NCBI GenBank assembly: GCA_014860445.1
Contig: JACZJT010000031.1
Coordinates: 1-64,000 of the forward strand
Source of the DNA: Burkholderiales bacterium
Lineage (GTDB): Bacteria > Pseudomonadota > Gammaproteobacteria > Burkholderiales > SG8-39
Reading direction: 5' to 3'
Length of the DNA stretch: 64,000 nucleotides
The translations under genes and the position numbers were made by a program. The notes beneath the pieces were generated by a model. That model worked only from the letters and a program-made list of their open reading frames with translations. It searched no databases and was not told where the DNA came from. Below are positions 1 to 7,464 of this stretch, piece after piece. The number at the start of each line of letters is the position of its first letter. Within the stretch, counting starts at the first letter, position 1.

Positions 1-1
1 G

Positions 2-39
2 CCCCGGCCCTCTCCCGCTCGGGCGGGAGAGGGCCGGGG
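2..39. repeat. GC-rich perfect hairpin, dispersed repeat copy
   Basis: A perfect 17-bp stem (CCCCGGCCCTCTCCCGC and its complement) closes a 4-nt TCGG loop, followed by GTGAGGGTGGGG. The same CCTCTCCC...GGGAGAGG core recurs twice at 22590-22674. Such intergenic CCCTCACCCC/CCTCTCCC elements are common in proteobacterial genomes. It lies downstream of the minus-strand gene that ends at 84 and could also end its transcript. Confidence 0.7.
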
Positions 40-83
40 TGAGGGTGGGGCTGTCAGTCGGAAGCGCAATATTCCATAGGCTC

Positions 84-1166
84 TCAGTAAAACGATTTCT
101 CCTCCAGCGAGAGCAGCGGGAATGCGCCCAGGGTGTCGCCCGTGCCGACCGGAGTGGACGGATGCAGATACGACAGGTCAAGTCCGGCCCATGCGTTCAC
201 ACCCAGCAGTCCTAGGCAGATCTGGATTTCCTGCTCCAGGATTTCCAGCATGCGCACCAGGCCCGCTTCACCGCCTGCCGCCAGACCGATGCACTGCATG
301 CGTCCGATGCCGACCAGGTCCGCGCCTGCCGCCATCGCCTTGACGATGTCTGCGCCGCGATTGAATCCACCGTCGATCAGGATGGGCGCGCGCCCGCCGA
401 CTGCCGCGGCGATCTCCGGCAGGATTTCCATGGTGCCGCGGCCGTGATCGAGCTGGCGTCCGCCGTGGTTCGACACGTAGATCGCGTCCACGCCGTGTTC
501 CAGCGCGAGATCCGCATCCTCGGCGGTGGCGATGCCCTTGAGAATCAGCGGAATGTCGAATTTGTCCTTGAGCCTGGCCACGTCGCTCCAGGTGAGCCGC
601 GCCTGAAATTCGCGCGCCGGCATGGGACCGCTGCGCGAATGGCGTTTCGCCAGGTCGCGTTCGCGCCGGCTGTAATAGGCGGTGTCGACCGTAAGGCAGA
701 ACGCGCCATAGCCTGCGGCGATGGCGCGCTCGGCCATCGCATCGACCCAGTCGGCGTCGCCGCGCGCATAGAGCTGAAACATACGCAAGGCATCGGGCGC
801 CGCCTGCGCCACCGCTTCGAGGCCGGGTTCGCAAACCGAACTCAGCATGTGGGAGACGCCGAACTGCTGCGCCGCCCCGGCCGCGGCGGCGCCGCCTTCG
901 GGTGCGAACAGTTCCAGACCGCCGATGGGCGCAAGCACGAGAGGCAGCCGCAGCTTGCGGCCGAGAAAGCGGGTGGAGGCATCGATCTCGCTGACGTCAC
1001 GCAGCACGCGCGGCCGGAAGGCGAGCGAATCGAGTGCGAGGCGGTTGCGCCTGACGGTGGTCTCGGTTTCGGTTCCGCCGACGATATAGTCCCAACGGTC
1101 CTGGTTCAGCTTTTGCCGTGCTTTCTTTACGAATTCGTGCAGTGTCAGGAAAAGAGGTGCATTCAT
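84..1166 (-). CDS. FMN-dependent alpha-hydroxy acid dehydrogenase/oxidase
   Basis: This 360-residue protein belongs to the FMN-dependent TIM-barrel family of L-lactate dehydrogenase (LldD), glycolate oxidase and mandelate dehydrogenase, which oxidise 2-hydroxy acids to 2-keto acids. The family active-site motif SNHGGRQLD, with the catalytic His, is near residue 235. It is followed by the FMN phosphate-binding stretch ILIDGGFNRGADIVKAMAAGAD and GIGR. The LTVDTAYYSRRERD segment matches the flavin/substrate loop. The length is usual for the family. The ATG lies beside another minus-strand gene, 42 bp away. The exact substrate cannot be read from the sequence; lactate or glycolate is likely. Confidence 0.85.
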   Translation of the reverse strand: MNAPLFLTLHEFVKKARQKLNQDRWDYIVGGTETETTVRRNRLALDSLAFRPRVLRDVSEIDASTRFLGRKLRLPLVLAPIGGLELFAPEGGAAAAGAAQQFGVSHMLSSVCEPGLEAVAQAAPDALRMFQLYARGDADWVDAMAERAIAAGYGAFCLTVDTAYYSRRERDLAKRHSRSGPMPAREFQARLTWSDVARLKDKFDIPLILKGIATAEDADLALEHGVDAIYVSNHGGRQLDHGRGTMEILPEIAAAVGGRAPILIDGGFNRGADIVKAMAAGADLVGIGRMQCIGLAAGGEAGLVRMLEILEQEIQICLGLLGVNAWAGLDLSYLHPSTPVGTGDTLGAFPLLSLEEKSFY

Positions 1167-1207
1167 GCTTGGTCTTTCAACAAAACAGGATCATAGCAGC
1201 GGCGCAA

Positions 1208-2854
1208 TCAATCGTGCTTGCGCGAAAAGCGCCGCGGCGTGGCAATGCCGAATCCCTGGGCGTAATCGACGCCGACCGCGCGCAGCTTCTCCAGAATTTC
1301 GTCGCTCTCCACCATTTCGGCGATCGTGCGCACGCCGATCACCTTGGACACCCTCTGTATCGCGCGCACTTTGGCCAGCGCCTCTGGAATGCGCTGTATC
1401 TGCAAAATGATGCTGCCGTCGATTTTCAGGAAGTTCAGAGGGAGCGCTTTGACGTGCTCGAAGCCGATGCCGCCGCGGCCAAAGCCGTCGAGGGTGAACT
1501 GGCATCCCAGCGGCTTGAGTTTGTTTGCGAGGCGCACGGCGTCGGCGAGGCCGGCGATCGCATCACCATCGGCGATCTCGAAGCACAGCGTTTGCGCGGG
1601 TATCCGGCTTTGCTTGAGCGCGTCCGCGACGAATCCCGGGAAGGTTTCATCCTCGATGGTGCTGCGCGCAAGGTTGATGCACAGCACCATCGAAGAGGTC
1701 TCGCTTGCCGCTGCGCGCGCCGCGATGGCCTTTCTGACGACGAGGCGGTCGATGTCGGGCATCATGTTGAAGCGCTCGGCAATCGGCAGGAAGGTGCCCG
1801 GAGGCACCATGTTCTGTTCCTCGTCGTGCATGCGGATGAGCAATTCGTGCATTTTCTCGAAGGGTGCATCCGCGCCCAGTGGGACGATGTCCTGGGCGTA
1901 TAGATCGAAGCCGTCGTTCCGTATCGCCTGCAGGATGCGCTCGCGCGGATTGCCCCAGCCGCTCAGTTCTTCGGTGAGCGAACTGAGGTATACCGCGTTG
2001 CCGCCCTCGTCCGCGATCAGCAGCTTGGTCGCCCCACCCGGCGTTTCCTCTGCGGCGTAAAACGCGTCTTCCTGCGGCGTGTCCGCGGTTTGCGTATCTG
2101 CGCCTTCCACCGAGGACTGCGGCTCCTTGATCAGCAGCAAGGTGCCGGTGACGACGTTTTCGTCGTCGCGCTGCGGCAGGAAGTCGACCACTACGCGTTG
2201 CTCCGTGTCGGTCCTGCGCTTGAGGGCGTACTCTGCGCGCCCGTCCCGACCATCCATGGCGTCGAGCAGTTGCGCGCGCAACACCTCCGCGTCGTGTGGC
2301 GGCAACACTTCCTCGAGCGCAAGCCCGTCTATGCGTCCTGAGGGGACGCCGGCCCAGGCGGCGAAGCGCCGGGTGTGAAAGCTGCAACGCCGGTCGCGAT
2401 CGACAAAAACGGCAATTTCCTCCAGATGGGTCTTGAGCATGGCGAGTCTGTTCTCGGCGGCCTGTTTGCTCGCGATCATCATTCGGTTGGCTTCGGTTTC
2501 CCTCGCGAGCCGGGTGCGGTCCTGCTGGTGCAGCCCGAGTTCGCGCTCCAGCTGCTCGCGGGTGCTGCGATGCTGCTCGATTTCAGCAGACAAGCGCTGC
2601 CTGTAGTGAACGGCTTCCGCAGTGCGCCGCGCCATGCGCCAGCTGGTTTTCCAGGTGGCGCTGATCAGCGACAGCACCGACGCGAACAGGATGCCTGCAA
2701 GAAAAGTGACCCATTGCCAGTCGAATTCGGTGAAGAACATCGTTCCCACCAGCAGCACGATCAGGACCAGCGTCGTAATCGTCGGCAGGAGAACGCGCAT
2801 CAGCGGGCCCAGTTTCCGCTTCTTGCGTCGCTGCCGTGTAGAGGGTTCAGTCAT
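1208..2854 (-). CDS. Membrane-anchored PAS-like/EAL domain protein, probably degenerate
   Basis: About 548 residues from the chosen ATG (MTEPSTRQ), which is preceded by GAGAACGGG; another ATG 18 codons upstream has no ribosome site. A basic N-terminus leads into two membrane segments (about 19-41 and 48-66), a charged coiled coil (about 75-140), a PAS-like region (about 140-245) and a C-terminal EAL domain. EAL proteins hydrolyse or bind cyclic di-GMP. Several signature positions are kept: ELLIRM for EALLRW, an Asn in LCINLA, the Glu in CFEI, the Lys in LKIDGS and the Glu in AEMVE. The metal motif DDFG reads DGFG and the TE after the Glu-Ile motif reads AD. No GGDEF motif is present. I infer a c-di-GMP sensor or weak enzyme in the inner membrane. 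Confidence 0.8.
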   Translation of the reverse strand: MTEPSTRQRRKKRKLGPLMRVLLPTITTLVLIVLLVGTMFFTEFDWQWVTFLAGILFASVLSLISATWKTSWRMARRTAEAVHYRQRLSAEIEQHRSTREQLERELGLHQQDRTRLARETEANRMMIASKQAAENRLAMLKTHLEEIAVFVDRDRRCSFHTRRFAAWAGVPSGRIDGLALEEVLPPHDAEVLRAQLLDAMDGRDGRAEYALKRRTDTEQRVVVDFLPQRDDENVVTGTLLLIKEPQSSVEGADTQTADTPQEDAFYAAEETPGGATKLLIADEGGNAVYLSSLTEELSGWGNPRERILQAIRNDGFDLYAQDIVPLGADAPFEKMHELLIRMHDEEQNMVPPGTFLPIAERFNMMPDIDRLVVRKAIAARAAASETSSMVLCINLARSTIEDETFPGFVADALKQSRIPAQTLCFEIADGDAIAGLADAVRLANKLKPLGCQFTLDGFGRGGIGFEHVKALPLNFLKIDGSIILQIQRIPEALAKVRAIQRVSKVIGVRTIAEMVESDEILEKLRAVGVDYAQGFGIATPRRFSRKHD

Positions 2855-3006
2855 GCAATCCCGTTCTCGCCTTGGCTCTCGCTGTGGATTTCGTGTTTTC
2901 GCGTGCATTCAGGCGGGCCGCAGGAACTCTGCCCGCATCGACGCGTTGATCGTGCTTCGCTTGATTCGTCCCGGGGTATTGTATAGCTTGCGCTGCGCGA
3001 GCGCGT

Positions 3007-4635
3007 TCAGGCAGGTTCCAGCCCCAACCGACGCGCGAGCGCCGCTGCCTCCGGTGCGACTGACTCGCGCGCGGCATCGAACTGCATGGCGTGGGCAAGC
3101 TCGTCCGGTGCGAGCGGCTGCGCGTTATCGAGCTGGTATTCAAGCACGGCCAATCCGGCTTCGGAGGCGTCGCGCGCCTCGCGTTCGCGCGCGAGCACGC
3201 GTGCGCGCAACGTGTGCGCTGTCGCGGTGCACGTCGCGATGAGGAAGCCGGCGCGCGCCTCGCGTGCGAGGCCGGCAAACAGCGCGCGCTGCTCGCGCTT
3301 TAAAAACGCGGCATCGACGATGAGCGGATAGCGCGCATCGAGCACCGCTCGCGCGAGCTCGGCCAGGTGCGCGTAGGTGCGCTCGCTCGACTCGGGTGCG
3401 TACAGGCCCGTATTCAGCGCGGCGCCCGAGCGCGCTTGCGCTGACAGGCCGTGCAAGCGCTTGCGTTCCACGTCCGAGCGCAGGCGCACCGCTCCCAGCG
3501 TTTCGAGCAAGCCTTGCGAGATGGTGGTCTTTCCCGATCCGGACAGTCCGTGCATGATCACAATCGCAGGCTCTGCTGCGGCGGCAAGATGTTCGGCCAG
3601 ATGCAGATGCCGCCGGTATTCGTGCTCCACTTCGCTCTTCTCGCGCGCTGCAATCCCCGGCTGGTGCGCGCGCAGGCACGACACCTTGGCCCGCACCAGT
3701 GCGCGATACACGAGGTAGAAGCGCAGCACGCGCAGGCCCGCGTAGTCGCCGGTTTGTTCCAGGTAGGCGTTGAGGAAGCGAAAGGCGAGCCGCGGCAGGC
3801 GGTGATCGAGCAGGTCCATCACCAGAAATGCGATCTCGTTCATCACGTCGGTCCAGCGAAATTCCGCGTTGAACTCGATGCAGTCGAAGGGTGTGGGCAC
3901 CGCGTCGAGCAGGGCGATGTTGCCGAGATGCAGATCGCCATGGCATTCGCGCACCCGGCCGTCGCGCTTGCGCGTGCGGAATATCGGCGCGAGCGCGGCG
4001 TGTTCGCGCGCGCTCCAGTCGCGCAGCCGCGCAAGCAGCGCGATATCCGCTTTGGCGCTCAGCAGCGGCAGCAGCTGCTCGAAATTTTGCAGGACGGGGA
4101 TCAGGATCTGTGCGGGGTCGCCGAACGCGTCGCCGCTGCCGGCGCGGTCGATTCCCGCATGAAACGCGGCGAGGCTGCGCGCAAGCGCGTCGATGTGCGC
4201 GGGTGTAAGTGCGCCGCGGTGCGCCATGCGGTCGAGCAGATCGTCCTGCTCGAAGCGGCGCATGCGCAGCGCGTATTCGATCGCGGGTCCGCCGCCGCCG
4301 ATGAGCGGCGCCGATTCGCTGCCGCCGATGGCGACCACACCCAGGTAGAGACCCGGCGCGGTACGCCGGTTGAGGCGCAGTTCTTCGTCGCAATAGCGCC
4401 GGCGCGCGTCCAGCGCGCTGAAATCCAGAAAGCCGAGGTTCACCGGCTTCTTGATCTTGTAGGCGTAGTCGCCGGCGAGGAGGACGCAGGAGATATGCGT
4501 CTGCAGCAGTTCCACGCGCCCGACGGCATGTCCCGCATGGCGATAGGTCTCGGGATCACGCAGTGCTGCGATCAGTTTGTCCAGTCGCGCGCTGCCGGTG
4601 CGATTCTCTGAAACCAGGTTCCGGGTCGTATGCAA
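3007..4635 (-). CDS. Aminoglycoside-phosphotransferase-like / P-loop kinase fusion protein
   Basis: About 542 residues. The N-terminal half is an APH-like kinase fold with the catalytic loop CHGDLHLGNIALL and the metal segment DCIEFNAEFRWTDV. The C-terminal part is an AAA_33-type P-loop kinase domain with Walker A GLSGSGKTT at about 363-371 and SDVERKRLHGL after it. Such two-domain proteins are widespread in proteobacteria, but their substrate is not established. I chose TTG at 4635 because GGAGA lies 5 bases upstream on this strand. Longer starts run into the dispersed repeat at 4680-4761, which is unlikely coding sequence. Confidence 0.78.
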   Translation of the reverse strand: MHTTRNLVSENRTGSARLDKLIAALRDPETYRHAGHAVGRVELLQTHISCVLLAGDYAYKIKKPVNLGFLDFSALDARRRYCDEELRLNRRTAPGLYLGVVAIGGSESAPLIGGGGPAIEYALRMRRFEQDDLLDRMAHRGALTPAHIDALARSLAAFHAGIDRAGSGDAFGDPAQILIPVLQNFEQLLPLLSAKADIALLARLRDWSAREHAALAPIFRTRKRDGRVRECHGDLHLGNIALLDAVPTPFDCIEFNAEFRWTDVMNEIAFLVMDLLDHRLPRLAFRFLNAYLEQTGDYAGLRVLRFYLVYRALVRAKVSCLRAHQPGIAAREKSEVEHEYRRHLHLAEHLAAAAEPAIVIMHGLSGSGKTTISQGLLETLGAVRLRSDVERKRLHGLSAQARSGAALNTGLYAPESSERTYAHLAELARAVLDARYPLIVDAAFLKREQRALFAGLAREARAGFLIATCTATAHTLRARVLAREREARDASEAGLAVLEYQLDNAQPLAPDELAHAMQFDAARESVAPEAAALARRLGLEPA

Positions 4636-4679
4636 ATCGATCTCCGACAAAAAAAATTGCAACGTCCAAAGAACCCCAG

Positions 4680-4761
4680 TTGTCATTCCGAACGCAGTGA
4701 GGAATCTGCTTTTATTCCAAGTAAGAAGCAGATTTCTCGGCCCGTGGCCCCGAAATGACAA
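4680..4761. repeat. Dispersed imperfect palindrome (TGTCATTCCGA type)
   Basis: The arms TTGTCATTCCGAACGCAGTG...AATCTGCTT and AAGCAGATTTCTCGG...GAAATGACAA are imperfect inverted copies around a short centre. A short related piece, TTTGTCATTCCGAGG, occurs near 25294, just upstream of the EamA transporter gene. This kind of short repeat lies between genes in many environmental bacteria. It carries no gene of its own and separates the minus-strand kinase fusion from plus-strand rquA. Confidence 0.7.
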
Positions 4762-4926
4762 TATAAAGCGTACTTAGCTAACTAAAAACTACACCGGCAG
4801 GGCGCAAACTCCTTGAGCAATATCAATCCCCGGCCACCGCAAGCTCGCCGGATGTGGCATATTGCGGGCATGAGGGAAGGCTGATGCCAGCGCCGACAGA
4901 ATGACAAGGAATGTGACAAGGAATGC

Positions 4927-5640
4927 ATGAGCTACAAAAATGAACAGGAGATCGCGGTCGCACCCCCGGTGCAGGCCATTCCGAGCTACCTGCAGGAGAC
5001 CTACTGGTGGGCCTATGTCCATCCGAAGGCGGTCAGCTTTTTCGAGCGGCAGTGGCTGGTCAATCTGATCCTGTGGGGCAATTTCGACCGGCTGCGCGAC
5101 GCAGCGCTGGCCGAACTCGGTCGTGAAGTACTGGGGCGCACGCTGCAGGTCGCCTGCGTCTACGGCAATTTTTCCGAGCACCTGGCGGCGCGCGTGGCGC
5201 CGGGCGGCTCGCTGGACATCGTCGACGTGCTGCCGATCCAGTTGCGCAACATGCGCGAAAAGCTGCCGGCCTCGGCGCCGGTGACGCTGCATCAGCACGA
5301 TTCGACCGCACTCGGGTTCGAGGACGCGACCTACGACCAGGCGGTGATTTTCTTTCTGCTGCACGAGCAGCCGGCCGCGGCGCGCAGGCAGACCCTGCGC
5401 GAAGCCGTGCGGGTGGTGAAACCCGGTGGCAAGCTGGTGCTGGTCGACTATCATTTGCCGCGCCGCCTGCATCCGCTGCGCTACCTGTTCCGGCCGGTGC
5501 TGCGCGCACTCGAACCCTTCGCGCTGGACCTGTGGCAGCACGAAATCGCCGAATGGCTGCCGGAGAGCATCACGCCGGCGCAGATCAGCAAACAGACTTA
5601 CTACGGCGGGCTGTACCAGAAGCTGGTCATTTCAGTTTAG
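4927..5640 (+). CDS. rquA: Probable rhodoquinone biosynthesis protein RquA
   Basis: A 237-residue UbiE-like class I methyltransferase-fold protein. The N-terminal segment IPSYLQETYWWAYVHPKAV followed by ILWGNFDRLRDAAL is the pattern I associate with RquA. So are an altered SAM motif, ACVYGNFSEHLA, in place of the usual GxGxG, and then DVLPIQLRN, FFLLHEQP and VKPGGKLVLVDYH. Established work shows that RquA converts ubiquinone to rhodoquinone, with the amino group coming from S-adenosylmethionine. Rhodoquinone is a low-potential quinone used in anaerobic electron transport. The gene stands alone, 2 kb upstream of the cytochrome island. An ordinary quinone or other small-molecule methyltransferase is the main alternative. 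Confidence 0.8.
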   Translation: MSYKNEQEIAVAPPVQAIPSYLQETYWWAYVHPKAVSFFERQWLVNLILWGNFDRLRDAALAELGREVLGRTLQVACVYGNFSEHLAARVAPGGSLDIVDVLPIQLRNMREKLPASAPVTLHQHDSTALGFEDATYDQAVIFFLLHEQPAAARRQTLREAVRVVKPGGKLVLVDYHLPRRLHPLRYLFRPVLRALEPFALDLWQHEIAEWLPESITPAQISKQTYYGGLYQKLVISV

Positions 5641-5691
5641 CCCTGGCGAAACGGATCCGATTTTCGGGCCGGCGAACTGATCGCACCAAGC

Positions 5692-5705
5692 TTGACCCTG
5701 ATCAA
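5692..5705. promoter_or_regulatory. Possible FNR/ANR-type box
   Basis: TTGACCCTGATCAA matches the FNR consensus TTGAT-N4-ATCAA at nine of ten defined positions. A candidate -10, TATAGT, lies at 5733-5738, so the box would sit near -46 rather than the classic -41.5. It precedes the Gly-rich protein and hemerythrin genes. It is weaker evidence than the boxes before the cytochrome genes. Confidence 0.45.
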
Positions 5706-5917
5706 ATGCGGCGGGATGGCGGCGGCGCGGTTTATAGTATGATTCGCCGCTGTAGGCCGCGCTTCCAGAGCGCGGCCAGACCCGCCTCACAAGGCTGGCG
5801 CAGGCGCGCAATAGCGCGCCGCACAGGGCACGGCAAAGGCCGCGCGCCGCAATCAGGCACTGGGTGCCAAAGCAGCGTTTGATCGCGTTCCTGAGGGAAT
5901 ATACGGAGAGCTATTGC

Positions 5918-6394
5918 ATGAGCACAAGAATGGCAAGCGACGAGGTCACGGACGATATCGCCGCAATTGAAATGCATCGACAGGGAACCGAGCAGGAGTC
6001 GGGCCTGGTGGTGGCATGCAGCGAGGCGCTGCGCAAATTGCACGCCCTGCTAGAGCAGGAGAAAGAAGCCCTGAGGGTGCAGGGTCCGGATACGGTGCAT
6101 GCGATCAATGTCGAAGTGGTGGCAAACCAGATCAGGCGCGTGCAATCCATGACCGGCGGCAAAGGTCAGGGCGGCCAGGGCGCGATGCCCAGAAACAACG
6201 CGCGCCCGAGAGGGCAGCAGTCTCCGCGCCCGGAAAAACCGCACAATGCGCCGCGCAACCGCGGCCGGAGAACCATGGGCCGCGCCGGCGGACGGGGCGG
6301 TGGACGCGGAGGCGGCGGTCCCGGTGGTGCTGGTGGAGCCGGCGGTGGAGGAGGTGGCGCAGCCGGAGGCGGCGACGGTTCAGGTCCTCGCTGA
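5918..6394 (+). CDS. Hypothetical protein with RGG/glycine-rich tail
   Basis: About 158 residues from the ATG at 5918, which has GGAGAG at a good distance; an ATG further upstream has no such site. The N-terminal half (to about residue 85) is helical-looking and acidic to neutral. The middle is rich in Arg, Pro and Asn. The last 40 residues are almost all Gly with interspersed Arg (GGRGGGRGGGG). No signal peptide or membrane segment is seen. I do not recognise the family. RGG-like tails often bind nucleic acid, but that is only an analogy. It lies 40 bp upstream of the hemerythrin gene, probably in one transcript, with a possible FNR box upstream. Confidence 0.65.
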   Translation: MSTRMASDEVTDDIAAIEMHRQGTEQESGLVVACSEALRKLHALLEQEKEALRVQGPDTVHAINVEVVANQIRRVQSMTGGKGQGGQGAMPRNNARPRGQQSPRPEKPHNAPRNRGRRTMGRAGGRGGGRGGGGPGGAGGAGGGGGGAAGGGDGSGPR

Positions 6395-6434
6395 TAAACA
6401 CCCATGCTCGCGCTGATACCCCCAGGGAGGCCCA

Positions 6435-6989
6435 ATGTCTGAGACCGTTGTCCTGTGGCAGGCCGAGCACAGGCATTTCGCGAAGCTGCTCGATTTGCTG
6501 GAAGTGCAGGTCGCCGCCTTTCATGTGGACGCCGAGCCGAACTTCCAGTTGATGCTCGATCTGGTCAGCTATCTGCGCTATTTTCCCGATCGTTACCACC
6601 ACGCGCGCGAGGATGTGGCGTTCCGCCGGATGGTCGAGCGCGAACCCCAACTTAAGCCTGCGGTAGACCGCCTGCTGCAGGAGCACCGGGTGATCGGGGC
6701 CGCGGGCGCCGAACTGCTCAAGTACCTGGAGCAGGTCATCGACGATGTGGTCATCGAGCGCGCCAAAGTGGAGGCAGCGGCGGCGACCTATCTGGTGTAT
6801 TACCGCCGCCATCTCGCGCTGGAAGACCGGGACATGGTGCCGCGCGCGGAGCAACTGCTGACACAGCAGGACTGGGACGCGGTCGCGGCCGCAGTTCCGC
6901 ACGGCACTGATCCGCTGTTCGGCGAGGAATCGGATGAGCGCTACCGCGAATTGCGCCGGCAGATCGCACTGGAGTCAAAGGAAGTCTGA
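6435..6989 (+). CDS. Hemerythrin-like HHE domain protein
   Basis: The 184-residue protein is a single four-helix hemerythrin domain that would hold a non-haem di-iron centre. The ligand pattern is visible: H in AEHRHF, HH and ED in YHHAREDVAF, EH in LLQEHRVIG, and H plus ED in YYRRHLALEDRDMVP. Bacterial members bind oxygen, sense it or store iron. It is soluble, with no signal peptide. AGGGAGG lies upstream of the ATG. It is the last gene before a 475-bp gap and the cytochrome island, so a role in oxygen or iron handling near an anaerobic respiratory system is plausible but unproven. Confidence 0.85.
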   Translation: MSETVVLWQAEHRHFAKLLDLLEVQVAAFHVDAEPNFQLMLDLVSYLRYFPDRYHHAREDVAFRRMVEREPQLKPAVDRLLQEHRVIGAAGAELLKYLEQVIDDVVIERAKVEAAAATYLVYYRRHLALEDRDMVPRAEQLLTQQDWDAVAAAVPHGTDPLFGEESDERYRELRRQIALESKEV

Positions 6990-7251
6990 CATTCCGCGCG
7001 CCGGACGGCCTAGATAGAGGCTCGCGCATCTGCGTGCACGGACTTTCCGACGTCAGGGTAAATCGCCTTCACGAACAGCGGCATATGAAACCAGTTTGAA
7101 ACGATGAACACGGTTGAATCTGGTCAATTCGACGCTGATTCCCGATCCGATCCCGCATTCTTTATGCCATGCGGTAAATCTTACGATAAATCAACGGACT
7201 TGGTTCGACAACAAGGTGTCGTTCAATTAGTTCAATCAAAATTCGTTCGAT

Positions 7252-7293
7252 TTGACCTAAGTCAAAAGATATCACGGTACCCGCGCGTACCCT
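7252..7293 (+). promoter_or_regulatory. FNR/ANR-type promoter of decaheme gene 1
   Basis: TTGACCTAAGTCAA (7252-7265) is a perfect inverted repeat of the FNR/ANR/DNR type. A -10-like TACCCT at 7288-7293 puts the box centre at -41.5 from a start near 7300, the spacing of a class II activator site. The rest of the 475-bp gap 6990-7464 shows only AT-rich leader sequence and a ribosome site GGGGAG before the gene. An 82-codon open frame at 7104-7352 has no support. Confidence 0.7.
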
Positions 7294-7464
7294 TTGTCCA
7301 GCGCAATAGTGCGAGCATTCTCATTGGAGTGAGGATATACGCGAGGATCTGACGACAAGAAATAGCGAGGCCGGAGAAAAGACTTGTCGTGTACCAAGGT
7401 CGCTTACCAAGACCAAGATTGTTTCGAAGTTAAGTTTGTCGTTTTTATATCTGGGGAGTAATAA

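Noticed and set aside
4789-5541. 250-codon open frame on the minus strand opposite rquA
   Set aside because: Its protein has no recognisable domain and the plus strand encodes a well-conserved enzyme fold; open antisense frames are expected at this GC content.
7104-7352. 82-codon frame in the gap before decaheme gene 1
   Set aside because: It overlaps the FNR box and promoter, has no ribosome site and no similarity that I recognise.
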